Shown here one piece after another: positions 55,392 to 63,906 of a stretch of DNA of 64,000 nt (positions are counted from its first letter, which is position 1; each line of letters begins with the position of its first letter). A program made the translations under genes and the position numbers. Below the pieces are notes generated by a model that saw nothing but the letters and a program-made list of their open reading frames with translations, made no database searches and was not told the origin of the DNA. The stretch is from NCBI RefSeq assembly GCF_004355185.1, contig NZ_CP037921.1, forward strand, positions 62,001-126,000, in the 5' to 3' direction. This DNA comes from Hymenobacter radiodurans (GTDB lineage Bacteria > Bacteroidota > Bacteroidia > Cytophagales > Hymenobacteraceae).

Positions 55392-56785
55392 TTATGCCTT
55401 GGCAGCAGATACCAAATCTGTGGCCGTGGTTTTCAGGGCAGTAGCCGTGTCTACTACATTCTTGGTCGCAGCAGCCAGATGCTTGGTACTGGAATTCATA
55501 GGGGAAGTATCCTTGCCCAGTGAAGGCGGAGTATAGATGCTTTGGATGGCGCTCACTAGCATGGCGGTTTTCTCTGCTTCGACATGAATCATGTCGGAGT
55601 AGGCGGTTACTGTCATGGACACAGCCGCCTTGAAGGCATATTCTTCTTGTAGGTTACGTTCCTTCGTGTATTGCGCAATGGCAAAAAATAGCAGCGCGAA
55701 CGCGGGGGAAGTTCGGACTACATTTAGTAGCGTGACGGACCAACTGAACCCGCCGTCGCCGTGGCTAGGAAACTGCGTGAAGATGTGCAGTACCCACCAC
55801 AGGGCAAATACAGCCCCAGCAATTGCAACTGTAGCCCAGATGCGTACTGGCCACACCAGTTCTTTTTGGCGGCGGCTGAATGTGCCCCCTAGAGCACTAT
55901 CAGCCGCAAAGCCCAAAAGCTCATCAATGCGTTGCTGCTTACTTAGAATAAGGGCCTCCTTCTCCGTTGCACCTTGAAGGATTTCAGCGAATCGCTCATC
56001 TTTTTCGCCTAATTCGTACAGCTGGTCCTTGGCAGAGCCACGTATGCTTTCCAAGGATTTGACTATCGTAGTGTACTGCTCGTGGTCCTCCGCCAACTTC
56101 TCTTTTGAATCAGTCAAAAGCAATTTTTGCTGCTCCATAATACCTGCAATGGTGGCATTGGTGGTGCTGGCTTCGGTCTGGAAGCCACGGATTTCTTTGA
56201 GCAATTCGCTGGACTGTTGCTGATTTCCGGTAAGAGTTTTAAACTCTTGTTGCTTATGCACGTGGTAGTCGCTCAACTTCAGTTGGGTTTGTTCCAGCTC
56301 CTCCCTGAGCGTGTCTACTTCGGTAACTCGCCGCTCAACCTCAGCGCTTAGTAAAGCGATAGCGTCTTGTGCTTTCTGCAATTGTAGCTCCTCCACTGAG
56401 TGGACACGCAGCTTTGATTTTTCCCAGAACCCCCCTTGCATTTGGTAGTGCACCAGCCATAGCAATTGGGCCACAATGTGATCAAACTTATACCCCCCGC
56501 TAGGTGGCTGTATATATGTTGTAGTTGCTGACTCAGGGGGGCTTGCCCCAACTCCGGGTCATTGTAGGTGTGAAACATCAGTTGCCAACTTCCTCGGTCT
56601 AATTCAGCCCGCAACTGCTTAATGGCGCGGTTAAACATGGCAATGAGCTCAGGTAATTTAAAGTCACCTATTACTACAGTGCGGAGGTCTTTGCCACTGT
56701 ATGTTTTCTTGGCAATATCAGTCAGATTAAGGGACTCAAGTTGGCTAAGCGACTTTTCTACTGTGATTTTTTGCTGGGAAGTCAT
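55392..56785 (-). CDS. Coiled-coil membrane protein, probable partner of the KAP NTPase (frameshifted as sequenced)
   Basis: About 464 residues when joined, family not recognised. A soluble N-terminal part (SGKDLRTVVIGDFKLPELIAMF and SWQLMFHTYNDPELG, quoted as separate blocks) precedes a long coiled coil (about 140-300). Two membrane helices follow (IWATVAIAGAVFALWWVLHIF and VVRTSPAFALLFFAIAQY), then a helical tail. The frame breaks at the C6 run 56493-56498. One more base links SHLAGG to YKFDHIVAQLLWLVHYQMQ. It is encoded 288 bases after the KAP NTPase on the same strand. The domain order suggests a sensor or effector anchored in the membrane. Confidence 0.7.
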
Positions 56786-57073
56786 AATGTGTAGTGATGA
56801 AATCAGAAGAACACAGGTCCTTACAGCTGATCCGTGAATAGGACTCCTGCCTAGGCTTTTTGCTGCTGGCATAGCCCATGCTGAACACTCCTATTTGTCC
56901 TGCTTCGGCGGTGCCGAGCGGCGGTGCCGGACGGGTACTGGTCATGCCATCGGGTAAAGCTAAAGCGCTACTGACTTTAGGCAGGTCCAGCTGCTGATTT
57001 TTCTGTGAACAGTCCTAATTTGACGTATTGCAGTGCTATAGCTGATTATACAACCGTGAGTACAATTGAGGCT

Positions 57074-59353
57074 CTATGTATTATCCGGACTAACCAGAGG
57101 AATCGACCTGGTGCTCATATAGGTAGCTATATTGGCGGAGGCGTTCCTCGGGGAAGGAGGGGTTGACCGGAAGCGATCAGCCGAGTAGGAGAGAATGGGT
57201 TCGGGCCCCAGTACCTGCCGCACTACGGTATATAGCTCGGGGCCCACGGATTGATACAGCATCGCAAAAGTATCTTCCTCGATATTACCATGGAAAGGGG
57301 GCGCGTGGTTGACGGAAACGAATGGAGCGCACGTTTGCAGTAGTTGAACGACCTCGTCAGGATTACGCCGCAGCCGGGGTAAGACATACTCAGCCAGGGG
57401 TTGGGGGTTGGCAGCTAAACGCCAGTACAGGTGCATGATCCGGCAGCCGATAACGGGGAATACTGTGTAGATGGCCTGACTGCCAGCTTCGTGCAGAGCC
57501 CGTTCCACCAGCGTCGCGGCCAGCACTTGCTCCATAGGCTCCCATTCGGCTCGCGTAAATAAGTCTAAAGTACTGTCGTCTTGGTCTTCTAGCGGCTTAG
57601 CTAACGCTTTAGTACGGCGAGTAAGTAATTGGGACACTAGCCGTTCACAGAGACTAAACGCGGCGTCGCTGTCAAGCAGATCGAGGATATGGGGTAGGCG
57701 TTGGTCAGCGGGTAGCCGGGCCAACAAAGCGACCAGTAGCCAAGCGCTTTGAGACAGGTCCGTGCGGCCCGAGAACCACCCCACCCGCTCATCGCTAATG
57801 GAAGGGCTGAGCTGACGGAGTAAGTACCATCCGTTGGTGGCTTCCACCGGGCTTAGCAGGTCGACGCGGTAAGCCAATTTCTGCAAGAAGGTAGAGATGC
57901 CCAGCCGCCCAATTAGGTCCTGACTGGTACTGAATTGCTGGGCTGGGGGCTGCGCCAGAAAGGCTGCAAACTCCTGGTCGGCTACGTCGTCGCGCAGAAT
58001 GGTATAGGCGAAGTACCGGGCAAAATGGGTAGGCGCAGCGACATGTTGCCGCTGCGCTAGTTCGGTGTTAGAAAGGCGGCTTGGCGAGTCGTCGAACAAG
58101 CTGCGACTCCGGTTAAAGTGTCGACTTACGCGGGGAAATAAGGTGCACAGCAAGTGCTGCGTCGCCTGTCGCTCTTCGCGCTGTGGATAGTGGTTATCAA
58201 GAAAATGTTCTATTTTGGGCTTCTTCGGATCACTACCCACCTCGGGTAAGAATTCATAGTTGCCATCGGAGCGCTGGGTGCTGCCGGTAAGCAGTTCGGG
58301 GTGGGTGGCAACGAACCGATGAAGCTCAGGGTAGAACAGGTGCAAAGCTTCGACTAAAATAAAATCAGCCAGATTGACCTCCCGGTAGAGCAGCGGTAAG
58401 CCGAACTCTACGGCATTGGCGTAGCGCACGGCCAAGCGCGGGGTGGTCAGCCGCGGTAACAAGGCAGCCCGTAATGTATTGCTGACCCGCTGCGCATCTT
58501 CCGCGTCGGGCTCGATGTTTTGGCTTTGGCACACCTCATTAAGACGAGCCAGACAGAAGTCGAATAAGTCATCGGCGCGGGCGCGGGGTAGGCGCAGCGG
58601 CACCTGAATGATTTTCTCCAGGAAGTTATGACCGGCCTGCTGGGCAGTGGCTGCTTCCCCTGCGGGGCTGAACACCTCCCCCAGGGCGCGGGCTACCATA
58701 CTGTCGTCAAAGGCTAGTACATAAGCCGTATGACGGAAGTCGGCCGTAAGCTTGACCAAGCGGAACAAGGCTTGAATTTGCCCTTTTTCCAGCCGGTCAA
58801 TGTCGTCGACAATTACAATAACGCGCCTGCCAGCATCGGCAAGTAGCTGCTCAATCCGCTGGCGCAGGCCGTCGGCGTCAGGCTGTGCCTTATTCAGTAG
58901 TGCTTGTACCTGGGTGCTAAAATCTACTTCCGTACTAGGGCCGTCGACCTGCGCAGAAAAGGTCACCTTAGGCAACAGTGGCGCTACGTACTCGGCGGCA
59001 AGCTTGGCCGCTCGCTGGCCAGGCGTGAGCAATTGCCGGTCGATCGTTTTAGCTAGCTCACCGAAGAAGTTGGTCAGTAACTGCGTTTCATCGGTAAAGC
59101 GCCAGGGGTTAAAGTTTAGTACCACTACCTTGTCAGTAACACGGCCCAACTCATGTCGAATGAAGTTAAGCACTGTGCTTTTTCCTTCCCCCCAGCTGCC
59201 GTACATGCCAATAACAATGCTGTCGGGGTTAACGCGAGAGATAAGGGTGTCGGCAATGCGTTGCGCGAATGAACCCCGCTGAAAATCATCATGGAGAGGA
59301 TCATTCAGCGGCCGGTCAGTGGCGCGGTGCTGGCGGTCGAGATTATTAGTCAT
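57074..59353 (-). CDS. KAP-family P-loop NTPase
   Basis: 759 residues. The KAP ATPase domain (about 15-380) has Walker A GSWGEGKST at 52-60, the family motif VVLNFNPWRF, Walker B VIVIVDDIDRL at 178-188, and a downstream LAFDDSMVA strand. The remainder is helical. KAP NTPases often act at membranes and several are linked to phage defence or plasmid exclusion. This one has no clear membrane insertion inside the ATPase core, so the coiled-coil membrane protein downstream may supply the anchor. The gene is divergent from the pair starting at 59491 with only 137 bases between them. Confidence 0.88.
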   Translation of the reverse strand: MTNNLDRQHRATDRPLNDPLHDDFQRGSFAQRIADTLISRVNPDSIVIGMYGSWGEGKSTVLNFIRHELGRVTDKVVVLNFNPWRFTDETQLLTNFFGELAKTIDRQLLTPGQRAAKLAAEYVAPLLPKVTFSAQVDGPSTEVDFSTQVQALLNKAQPDADGLRQRIEQLLADAGRRVIVIVDDIDRLEKGQIQALFRLVKLTADFRHTAYVLAFDDSMVARALGEVFSPAGEAATAQQAGHNFLEKIIQVPLRLPRARADDLFDFCLARLNEVCQSQNIEPDAEDAQRVSNTLRAALLPRLTTPRLAVRYANAVEFGLPLLYREVNLADFILVEALHLFYPELHRFVATHPELLTGSTQRSDGNYEFLPEVGSDPKKPKIEHFLDNHYPQREERQATQHLLCTLFPRVSRHFNRSRSLFDDSPSRLSNTELAQRQHVAAPTHFARYFAYTILRDDVADQEFAAFLAQPPAQQFSTSQDLIGRLGISTFLQKLAYRVDLLSPVEATNGWYLLRQLSPSISDERVGWFSGRTDLSQSAWLLVALLARLPADQRLPHILDLLDSDAAFSLCERLVSQLLTRRTKALAKPLEDQDDSTLDLFTRAEWEPMEQVLAATLVERALHEAGSQAIYTVFPVIGCRIMHLYWRLAANPQPLAEYVLPRLRRNPDEVVQLLQTCAPFVSVNHAPPFHGNIEEDTFAMLYQSVGPELYTVVRQVLGPEPILSYSADRFRSTPPSPRNASANIATYMSTRSIPLVSPDNT

Positions 59354-59490
59354 ATTATGGACGATACTTTAGCGGCTCATGAATAGAGCAGATCTAATAG
59401 TTGAATAAAATAGGCTTGAATATTCGTAGTATTAATTCTAAAATAAAAGCACCAGTGAGCATAGTACTTAAGTATGTCAATGCCAGTTAG

Positions 59491-60024
59491 ATGTTAAAAT
59501 CATTAACCTTAGAAGAACTTAAAAATCAAGTAGCTAATTTTTCAGCGGTTCAATGTGACTACTACAGTGAGGCATGCGTAGTTCTGTTAGAGGAGCTCAA
59601 TCATCTTTCTGGAGCACTACTTACTGTATTAGGGGATAATTCTACTACGTTTGAGTTGCTATGGACTAGCAAACCCCTTACTGCTGGCTGGAAAGCTGGT
59701 GCTAAGCTTACGGAGAATGCTGCGACTGCTATTGCTTTCTTTTTAATAGTTGAGCTAACAGACTATTCGATTATCGAGGAAGCTGTTATTGGCACTGGTG
59801 TAGATTACTGGCTTGGGTATAATAAAGGACATATCTTGTATGATGAAGACAACTTTATGAATGCCCGACTCGAGGTTTCAGGTATTCGTAAAGGTGACCT
59901 GAATGTATCCGGGAGAGTAAGAAAGAAGTTGAAGCAGACAGATGCATCCGATAGTACTAATTTGCCTGCGTATGTAGTTATAGTGGAATTTGGGTCACCA
60001 GTCGCTGTTTTAGTGAAGAAATGA
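59491..60024 (+). CDS. Companion protein of the fused sugar transferase, unknown function
   Basis: 177 residues, family not named. An alpha/beta sequence with blocks TLEELKNQVANFSAVQCDYYSE, ELNHLSGALLTVLG and a middle LTENAATAIAFFLIVELTDYS, ending YVVIVEFGSPVAVLV. As I recall, proteins like this are encoded just before a ~110-residue helical protein whose features recur at the start of the next gene here. The stop overlaps the next ATG by four bases (ATGA), so the two are translationally coupled. GC is low, fitting recent acquisition. Confidence 0.6.
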   Translation: MLKSLTLEELKNQVANFSAVQCDYYSEACVVLLEELNHLSGALLTVLGDNSTTFELLWTSKPLTAGWKAGAKLTENAATAIAFFLIVELTDYSIIEEAVIGTGVDYWLGYNKGHILYDEDNFMNARLEVSGIRKGDLNVSGRVRKKLKQTDASDSTNLPAYVVIVEFGSPVAVLVKK

Positions 60025-60926
60025 GCAACGCTAAGCAATTACATCATGATGCTATGGACAGCCTGCATCAGGCTGAAGCAGCCTTGATGCAGCGCGATAT
60101 CACGTTGTACAAGCAAAACTTGCGTAGCGCGTTGGAATTGGAAACCAGTGCCGCCTTTCTATTAAAAGATAAAATTACTGCAGAACCAACTCGTTCTGTT
60201 TTATTCAGAAGTGCTGCAAGTTTAGCACTGAGTTGTGGTGACTATAAGAAGGCGCAGGATTTAATAATACAAGCTCTACACGGTAATCCACCTCAAGAGA
60301 TCAAGAATGAACTTTTAGACATTTTTAGTAATGCCTTGATTGAACCTAGCACTATACCGACGAGAGAAGTCGTTTTGAAGCGCGTATTTGATATAGCATT
60401 CAGTTTATTAGTTATATGCTTAGTATTGTCATGGCTTATTCCAGTGATTGGACTTTTAATTAAACTAGGTTCTAGAGGCCCCGTATTCTTCAAACAAATA
60501 CGTACGGGGCGTAGAAATCGCCCTTTTTATTGCTTAAAGTTTAGAACATTTGCATTGAATACAGAAGGTAAAGCTTCTCATGTTACTAAGTTAGGAAGCT
60601 TTCTGCGCAGAACTAGTATAGATGAGCTCCCTCAGTTTTTCAATGTTTTAAAAGGAGAAATGTCAGTTGTTGGTCCTCGGCCACACCTTGTACGGCACAC
60701 GGAATCATATTCACGTGTGATAAACAACTTCATGGTTCGTCATCTAGTGGCACCTGGAATCACAGGGTTAGCACAAGCTGTAGGCCGCAAGAAAGAATCA
60801 AGATCTTCAGATCAGTATATTCAAAACTGGTCTTTATTGTTGGATTTAAAAATTATACTTTCTTCTTTAGTACATGCTATTCGTGGATATAAAAACAATT
60901 ATACTATTGATAGCAATTCAGAATAG
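60021..60926 (+). CDS. Helical module fused to a bacterial sugar transferase (phosphoglycosyl transferase)
   Basis: 301 residues with two parts. Residues 1-107 are a helical TPR-like module (HHDAMDSLHQAEAAL, AEPTRSVLFRSAASLAL and HGNPPQEIKNELLDIF) of a type I know as a small stand-alone protein. From ~118 a monotopic phosphoglycosyl transferase follows: LKRVFDIAFSLLVICLVL (re-entrant membrane helix), GPVFFKQIRTGRRNRPFYCL, the catalytic Asp201-Glu202 in SIDELPQFFNVL, and MSVVGPRPHL. It would transfer a sugar-1-phosphate to undecaprenyl phosphate. No other polysaccharide gene is near, which is unusual. Confidence 0.82.
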   Translation: MSNAKQLHHDAMDSLHQAEAALMQRDITLYKQNLRSALELETSAAFLLKDKITAEPTRSVLFRSAASLALSCGDYKKAQDLIIQALHGNPPQEIKNELLDIFSNALIEPSTIPTREVVLKRVFDIAFSLLVICLVLSWLIPVIGLLIKLGSRGPVFFKQIRTGRRNRPFYCLKFRTFALNTEGKASHVTKLGSFLRRTSIDELPQFFNVLKGEMSVVGPRPHLVRHTESYSRVINNFMVRHLVAPGITGLAQAVGRKKESRSSDQYIQNWSLLLDLKIILSSLVHAIRGYKNNYTIDSNSE

Positions 60927-60997
60927 ATACTTTTTAAAACCAAATATTCCATGTTCTTCTCGGAGGTGGTAGAATTGCCTACAAAGTGCTCCTAAAT

Positions 60998-61034
60998 AAA
61001 AAACGTCTTCAGCATTTTACTGAAGACGTTTTTT
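60998..61034 (+). terminator. Strong intrinsic terminator
   Basis: Arms 60998-61012 and 61020-61034 are perfectly complementary over 15 bp, the outer pairs being A/T; the loop is 7 nt. Both strands have A/T runs outside the GC-rich core, so it works in either direction. It ends the sugar-transferase transcript 72 bases after the stop. Confidence 0.85.
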
Positions 61035-61451
61035 ATTTGTTATATAAGGAGTAAAAATTTCAGTTGTCGTGTGGAGTTCACTACCTAATCATAAGCTGCT
61101 CTTGTTTTATAGCCACAATCATCACACTATATATACTCCTCAATTCTACGGTGTCTCATTAAGTCAGTTTCAGCATTAATTATGAGGCCTTGAGTTACGA
61201 GACGATCAGTTGGGACTTTCGCTTTCACTCTGGAGTTCATTTAAGGGGTAGCTAACTAGATACCGTCTTGTCTACAAAAATGCTCGAATAAAAAGACGGA
61301 TGACACAACGGTCAACTTTTTCCAGGACGACACACAGTGGACTTCCGCAAAGCGAAACGAACCTATAATTGAACAAATCATCCAGTGACGTCCGCTGGGG
61401 TAAACCAAAGCCAAAACCAGCTGATTTGGTACAGAAAACTTGTTCAGCAAT

Positions 61452-61497
61452 CAAAGTACGGTAAAGGCTATCTTCGGCACGGATAACCTGTACTTTG
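61452..61497. promoter_or_regulatory. Inverted repeat at the recombinase start, possible res/operator site
   Basis: CAAAGTAC at 61452-61459 is repeated inverted as GTACTTTG at 61490-61497, four bases before the recombinase ATG. Resolvases bind paired inverted half-sites at their own promoters, where the site serves both recombination and autoregulation. The spacing of 30 bases fits a dimer site loosely. Confidence 0.4.
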
Positions 61498-61501
61498 CTC
61501 T

Positions 61502-62116
61502 ATGAACATCGGCTATGCCCGCGTCTCCACCCGCGACCAAAACCTGGAACTGCAACTCGATGCTTTAACCAAAGCGGGGTGCGAGACCATCTACCAAGAG
61601 AAGGTGTCCGGCGGGGCCAGCGCCAGTCGCCCCGAGTTAGAGCGGCTGCTCACACAGCTGCGCCCCGGTGACACCCTTTACATTTACAAGCTCGACCGAT
61701 TGGGGCGCTCGCTCAAGCACCTACTGCAGGTAGTGGGCGACTTGCAGCAGCGCGGGGTGGGGCTGGTGTCCCTCACGGATGCCATCAACACCACTTCCGC
61801 CCAGGGCCGGCTCGTCTTCAACCTGTTTGCCTCCTTGGCCGAGTTTGAGCGGGAGTTGATTCGCGAGCGCACCCATGCCGGGCTGGCCGCGGCCCGGGCG
61901 CGGGGCCGGGTCGGGGGCCGCCAGCGGGGCCTCTCGGAAGAAGCCGAGCGCACGGCCATTATCGCCGAAACGCTCTACCGCGAGCAGCAGCTCGGCGTCA
62001 ACGAGATTGCCCAGCGCCTGCGCATCTCCAAGGTCACCCTCTACAAGTACCTCCGCCATCGTAAGGTGGTCATTCACGCCCACCGCAAACCCGCCCCGGC
62101 CAATCCACCCGTTTAA
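61502..62116 (+). CDS. Serine recombinase, Tn3-resolvase/invertase family
   Basis: 204 residues, intact. The catalytic Ser lies in IGYARVSTRDQ. The other active-site region, YIYKLDRLGRSLKHLLQVV, holds the conserved Arg pair, and FNLFASLAEFERELIRERT forms the dimer helix. The C-terminal helix-turn-helix is NEIAQRLRISKVTLYKYLRH. It is closely related in sequence to the damaged copy at 21094. Unlike that copy it keeps the YARVST arginine, so it may be active. It closes the accessory stretch that starts with the tyrosine integrase at 45052. Confidence 0.92.
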   Translation: MNIGYARVSTRDQNLELQLDALTKAGCETIYQEKVSGGASASRPELERLLTQLRPGDTLYIYKLDRLGRSLKHLLQVVGDLQQRGVGLVSLTDAINTTSAQGRLVFNLFASLAEFERELIRERTHAGLAAARARGRVGGRQRGLSEEAERTAIIAETLYREQQLGVNEIAQRLRISKVTLYKYLRHRKVVIHAHRKPAPANPPV

Positions 62117-62427
62117 CCTTGGTACCAACCTTTACTCAAGGCCAAAAACTTGGTAGCAGCTTGGAGGCAAGATGGCCAAACCAATAGCTTTCGGAGCCGT
62201 CGATTCCGCCGAGGTAGGGGTGGTTTTTCTCCGCCTCCGCCCGCAGAACTCGAGTAAGCCGTTCGCCCGCGCAAGGCTTACGGCCGACATACGGGAAAAT
62301 GCCCAAAAAGCCGTACGTTCGTCGCGTGTGCCTACGCCGCATCGTCCCGGCCTGGGTGTCGATTCAGGTGTTGTATCTACGAGCGCCCCTTCCTTCTCTT
62401 CCCTGGTGTTTCATCCTGTCAGTCCCC
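62117..62427. other. Short intergenic stretch, nothing recognised
   Basis: About 310 GC-rich bases. A longer in-frame extension of the next gene starts at 62299 but has no protein-like features before the ATG at 62428. Confidence 0.35.
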
Positions 62428-62676
62428 ATGACGCGTTCCGAACTCGAAGCTGCGGGCTTTATTTATGCGGATTATCTGCCCCAGGGCACGCGCTACGCGC
62501 AGGGGGACCTCTATGTGCTGCTCACCCCGGCGAAAACCGTGCGCCTCTACCTACCCGACGCTTCCGATGTGGTGGAGATTGCCACCGGCGACTTGTTCAC
62601 CCCCGACGTACATTACCAGGGCCCCATCCAAGATATGGAGGAGCTGCTGCGTTTCGTGCACGGGGCCTTACGGTAA
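62428..62676 (+). CDS. Small hypothetical protein
   Basis: 82 residues from the ATG at 62428 (MTRSELEAAGFIYADYLP), not recognised. It reads as a compact alpha/beta fold: GDLYVLLTPAKTVRLYLPD, VVEIATGDLFTPDVHYQG and MEELLRFVHGAL. It is cytoplasmic. Codon use fits the core genome, unlike the AT-rich genes before it. Confidence 0.6.
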   Translation: MTRSELEAAGFIYADYLPQGTRYAQGDLYVLLTPAKTVRLYLPDASDVVEIATGDLFTPDVHYQGPIQDMEELLRFVHGALR

Positions 62677-62779
62677 GCCTGCCCACGGGGTGGGCAGGAC
62701 CTTCAGAAAATTCAGTTTTTGGCTTCACGCTTGCTTTGGGGCCGCCGTCCTCCTCCCTCTTCCTGCCCACCCCCCGTAC

Positions 62780-62992
62780 ATGCTCCTCCACCAGCCCTTT
62801 CAGGGCGCCTTACGCACCGAGTTAAGCTCCCTCGAGCCGGGCAACCCCGTCGCCCAGGCCTACGCCCTGTATACGCTGGCGCAAGCCGCGCAAGCCGCGG
62901 AGCCCTTTACGCCCACCAGCATCACGGCCCGCCCCCGGCTGGTACCGACACGCTGTGGATTCCCCCGCTATGGTGCCGTGCGGGGGCCATGA
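62780..62992 (+). CDS. Possible small protein overlapping a long hairpin
   Basis: 70 residues from the ATG at 62780: MLLHQPFQGALRTELSSLEP and NPVAQAYALYTLAQAAQAA, a plausible amphipathic helical start. The last ~10 codons run into the left arm of the hairpin at 62967-63015 and the stop is in its loop. The natural end may therefore be disturbed, or the frame may be non-coding. Confidence 0.35.
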   Translation: MLLHQPFQGALRTELSSLEPGNPVAQAYALYTLAQAAQAAEPFTPTSITARPRLVPTRCGFPRYGAVRGP

Positions 62993-63015
62993 TCGCCCCC
63001 GCACGGCACCATAGC
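62967..63015. repeat. Perfect 21-bp inverted repeat with 7-nt loop
   Basis: Arms 62967-62987 and 62995-63015 are perfectly complementary and GC-rich. No T-run follows on either strand, so it is not a standard terminator. It is the third hairpin in this window with a stem of 20 bp or more. Confidence 0.7.
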
Positions 63016-63182
63016 CACCCCGGCAGGAGCGGGGTAGCGAGGAGGGAAGGAGAACCAGCCCGCCCAGCGTGCTCCGGGCAACGTGGCACTGGCTTTGCCA
63101 AGAAGGAGAAAGCACCCGGCCGGCAACCCGGGCGTCGTTGTTCTGCAGGTGATTATCGGTGCTATTTCGTAGCTATTAGGTG

Positions 63183-63407
63183 ATGAGTAACGTCTATTTT
63201 CCCCTTCCCCCCGCCACCCTGGCCCCGGCCGCGCAAGCGCAGTGGCTCGGGCGCCTGCAGGAGGCCGAGCGCATTAGTGGCCTCCGGGAGGCCGGCGGGC
63301 CGCTAGTGAGCCGCGAAACGCTGGCTTTCCTGCAGCGCTATGTGCAGGGCGAGCTGAGCTTGGCCCAAGTCGTGCGCCTGCAATCCCAGCGCTTACCCGG
63401 CAAATAA
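63183..63407 (+). CDS. Small helical protein, possibly antitoxin-like (VbhA-type)
   Basis: 74 residues from the ATG at 63183. The second half, REAGGPLVSRETLAFLQRYVQG and ELSLAQVVRLQSQRL, resembles the short helical hairpin of VbhA-type antitoxins (S/PE...L...Y..GE.....V). No Fic or other toxin gene is adjacent, so the assignment is weak. A preceding GTG at 63180 would add one residue. Confidence 0.45.
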   Translation: MSNVYFPLPPATLAPAAQAQWLGRLQEAERISGLREAGGPLVSRETLAFLQRYVQGELSLAQVVRLQSQRLPGK

Positions 63408-63560
63408 GGCCCAGGCAGGCAGGCCCCATCCGGCGGTAGCGCGAGCACGGGCGGCGAGCAAGCTGGCGACATTCTTGCGGGGAAAAAGCACAAAATGCCC
63501 TAGGGTAGTGCGCAGGCACGGTGCTTAGGGTAAGTAGATAAGGGGGTTAGTCAGAAGAAA

Positions 63561-63788
63561 ATGCTTACGTGGATTAGTCTTCATCAAGCTTGGTTGCTGA
63601 GCATGGCGGGCATTCTGACTGCTATCCTTATCATCAACCGGGTGCTCCGCACCTGGGCCACGCATGCCGGCGGGCCACCGCGTACCGGGCACTCGGGGGC
63701 GGATGGCTCCGTCATCGACCCCAGCACGCGGCCTGCCAAACAGAATAGGGCTGCCAGTAGGCGTGAGGCGGCCAGGGAAATAGTGTAG
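63561..63788 (+). CDS. Possible small single-pass membrane protein
   Basis: 75 residues from the ATG at 63561. One hydrophobic helix (AWLLSMAGILTAILIINRVL) is followed by a basic, polar tail (RPAKQNRAASRREAAREIV). The pattern fits a small membrane protein, but there is no family match and no clear ribosome-binding context. Confidence 0.4.
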   Translation: MLTWISLHQAWLLSMAGILTAILIINRVLRTWATHAGGPPRTGHSGADGSVIDPSTRPAKQNRAASRREAAREIV

Positions 63789-63906
63789 TCTAGGGCAGCG
63801 ATGATAGGCATTGCCCTGGAGCAACAAGTGGAGCTGCGCCAGCAGCCCACTAAGCTTGCAGGCCTACCTTCACGACCAGATTAGGTCCCCAGCGGCAGGC
63901 CTGGCA

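Larger units (their letters stand above)
60927..61501. other. Intergenic region before the serine recombinase
   Basis: About 575 AT-rich bases. It holds the terminator at 60998-61034 and the res-like repeat at 61452-61497. Two overlapping short minus-strand frames near 61256-61454 have no recognisable content. Confidence 0.4.

Noticed and set aside
61256..61454. Two overlapping minus-strand frames of about 60 codons
   Set aside because: Neither shows a family pattern, and they overlap each other in different frames.
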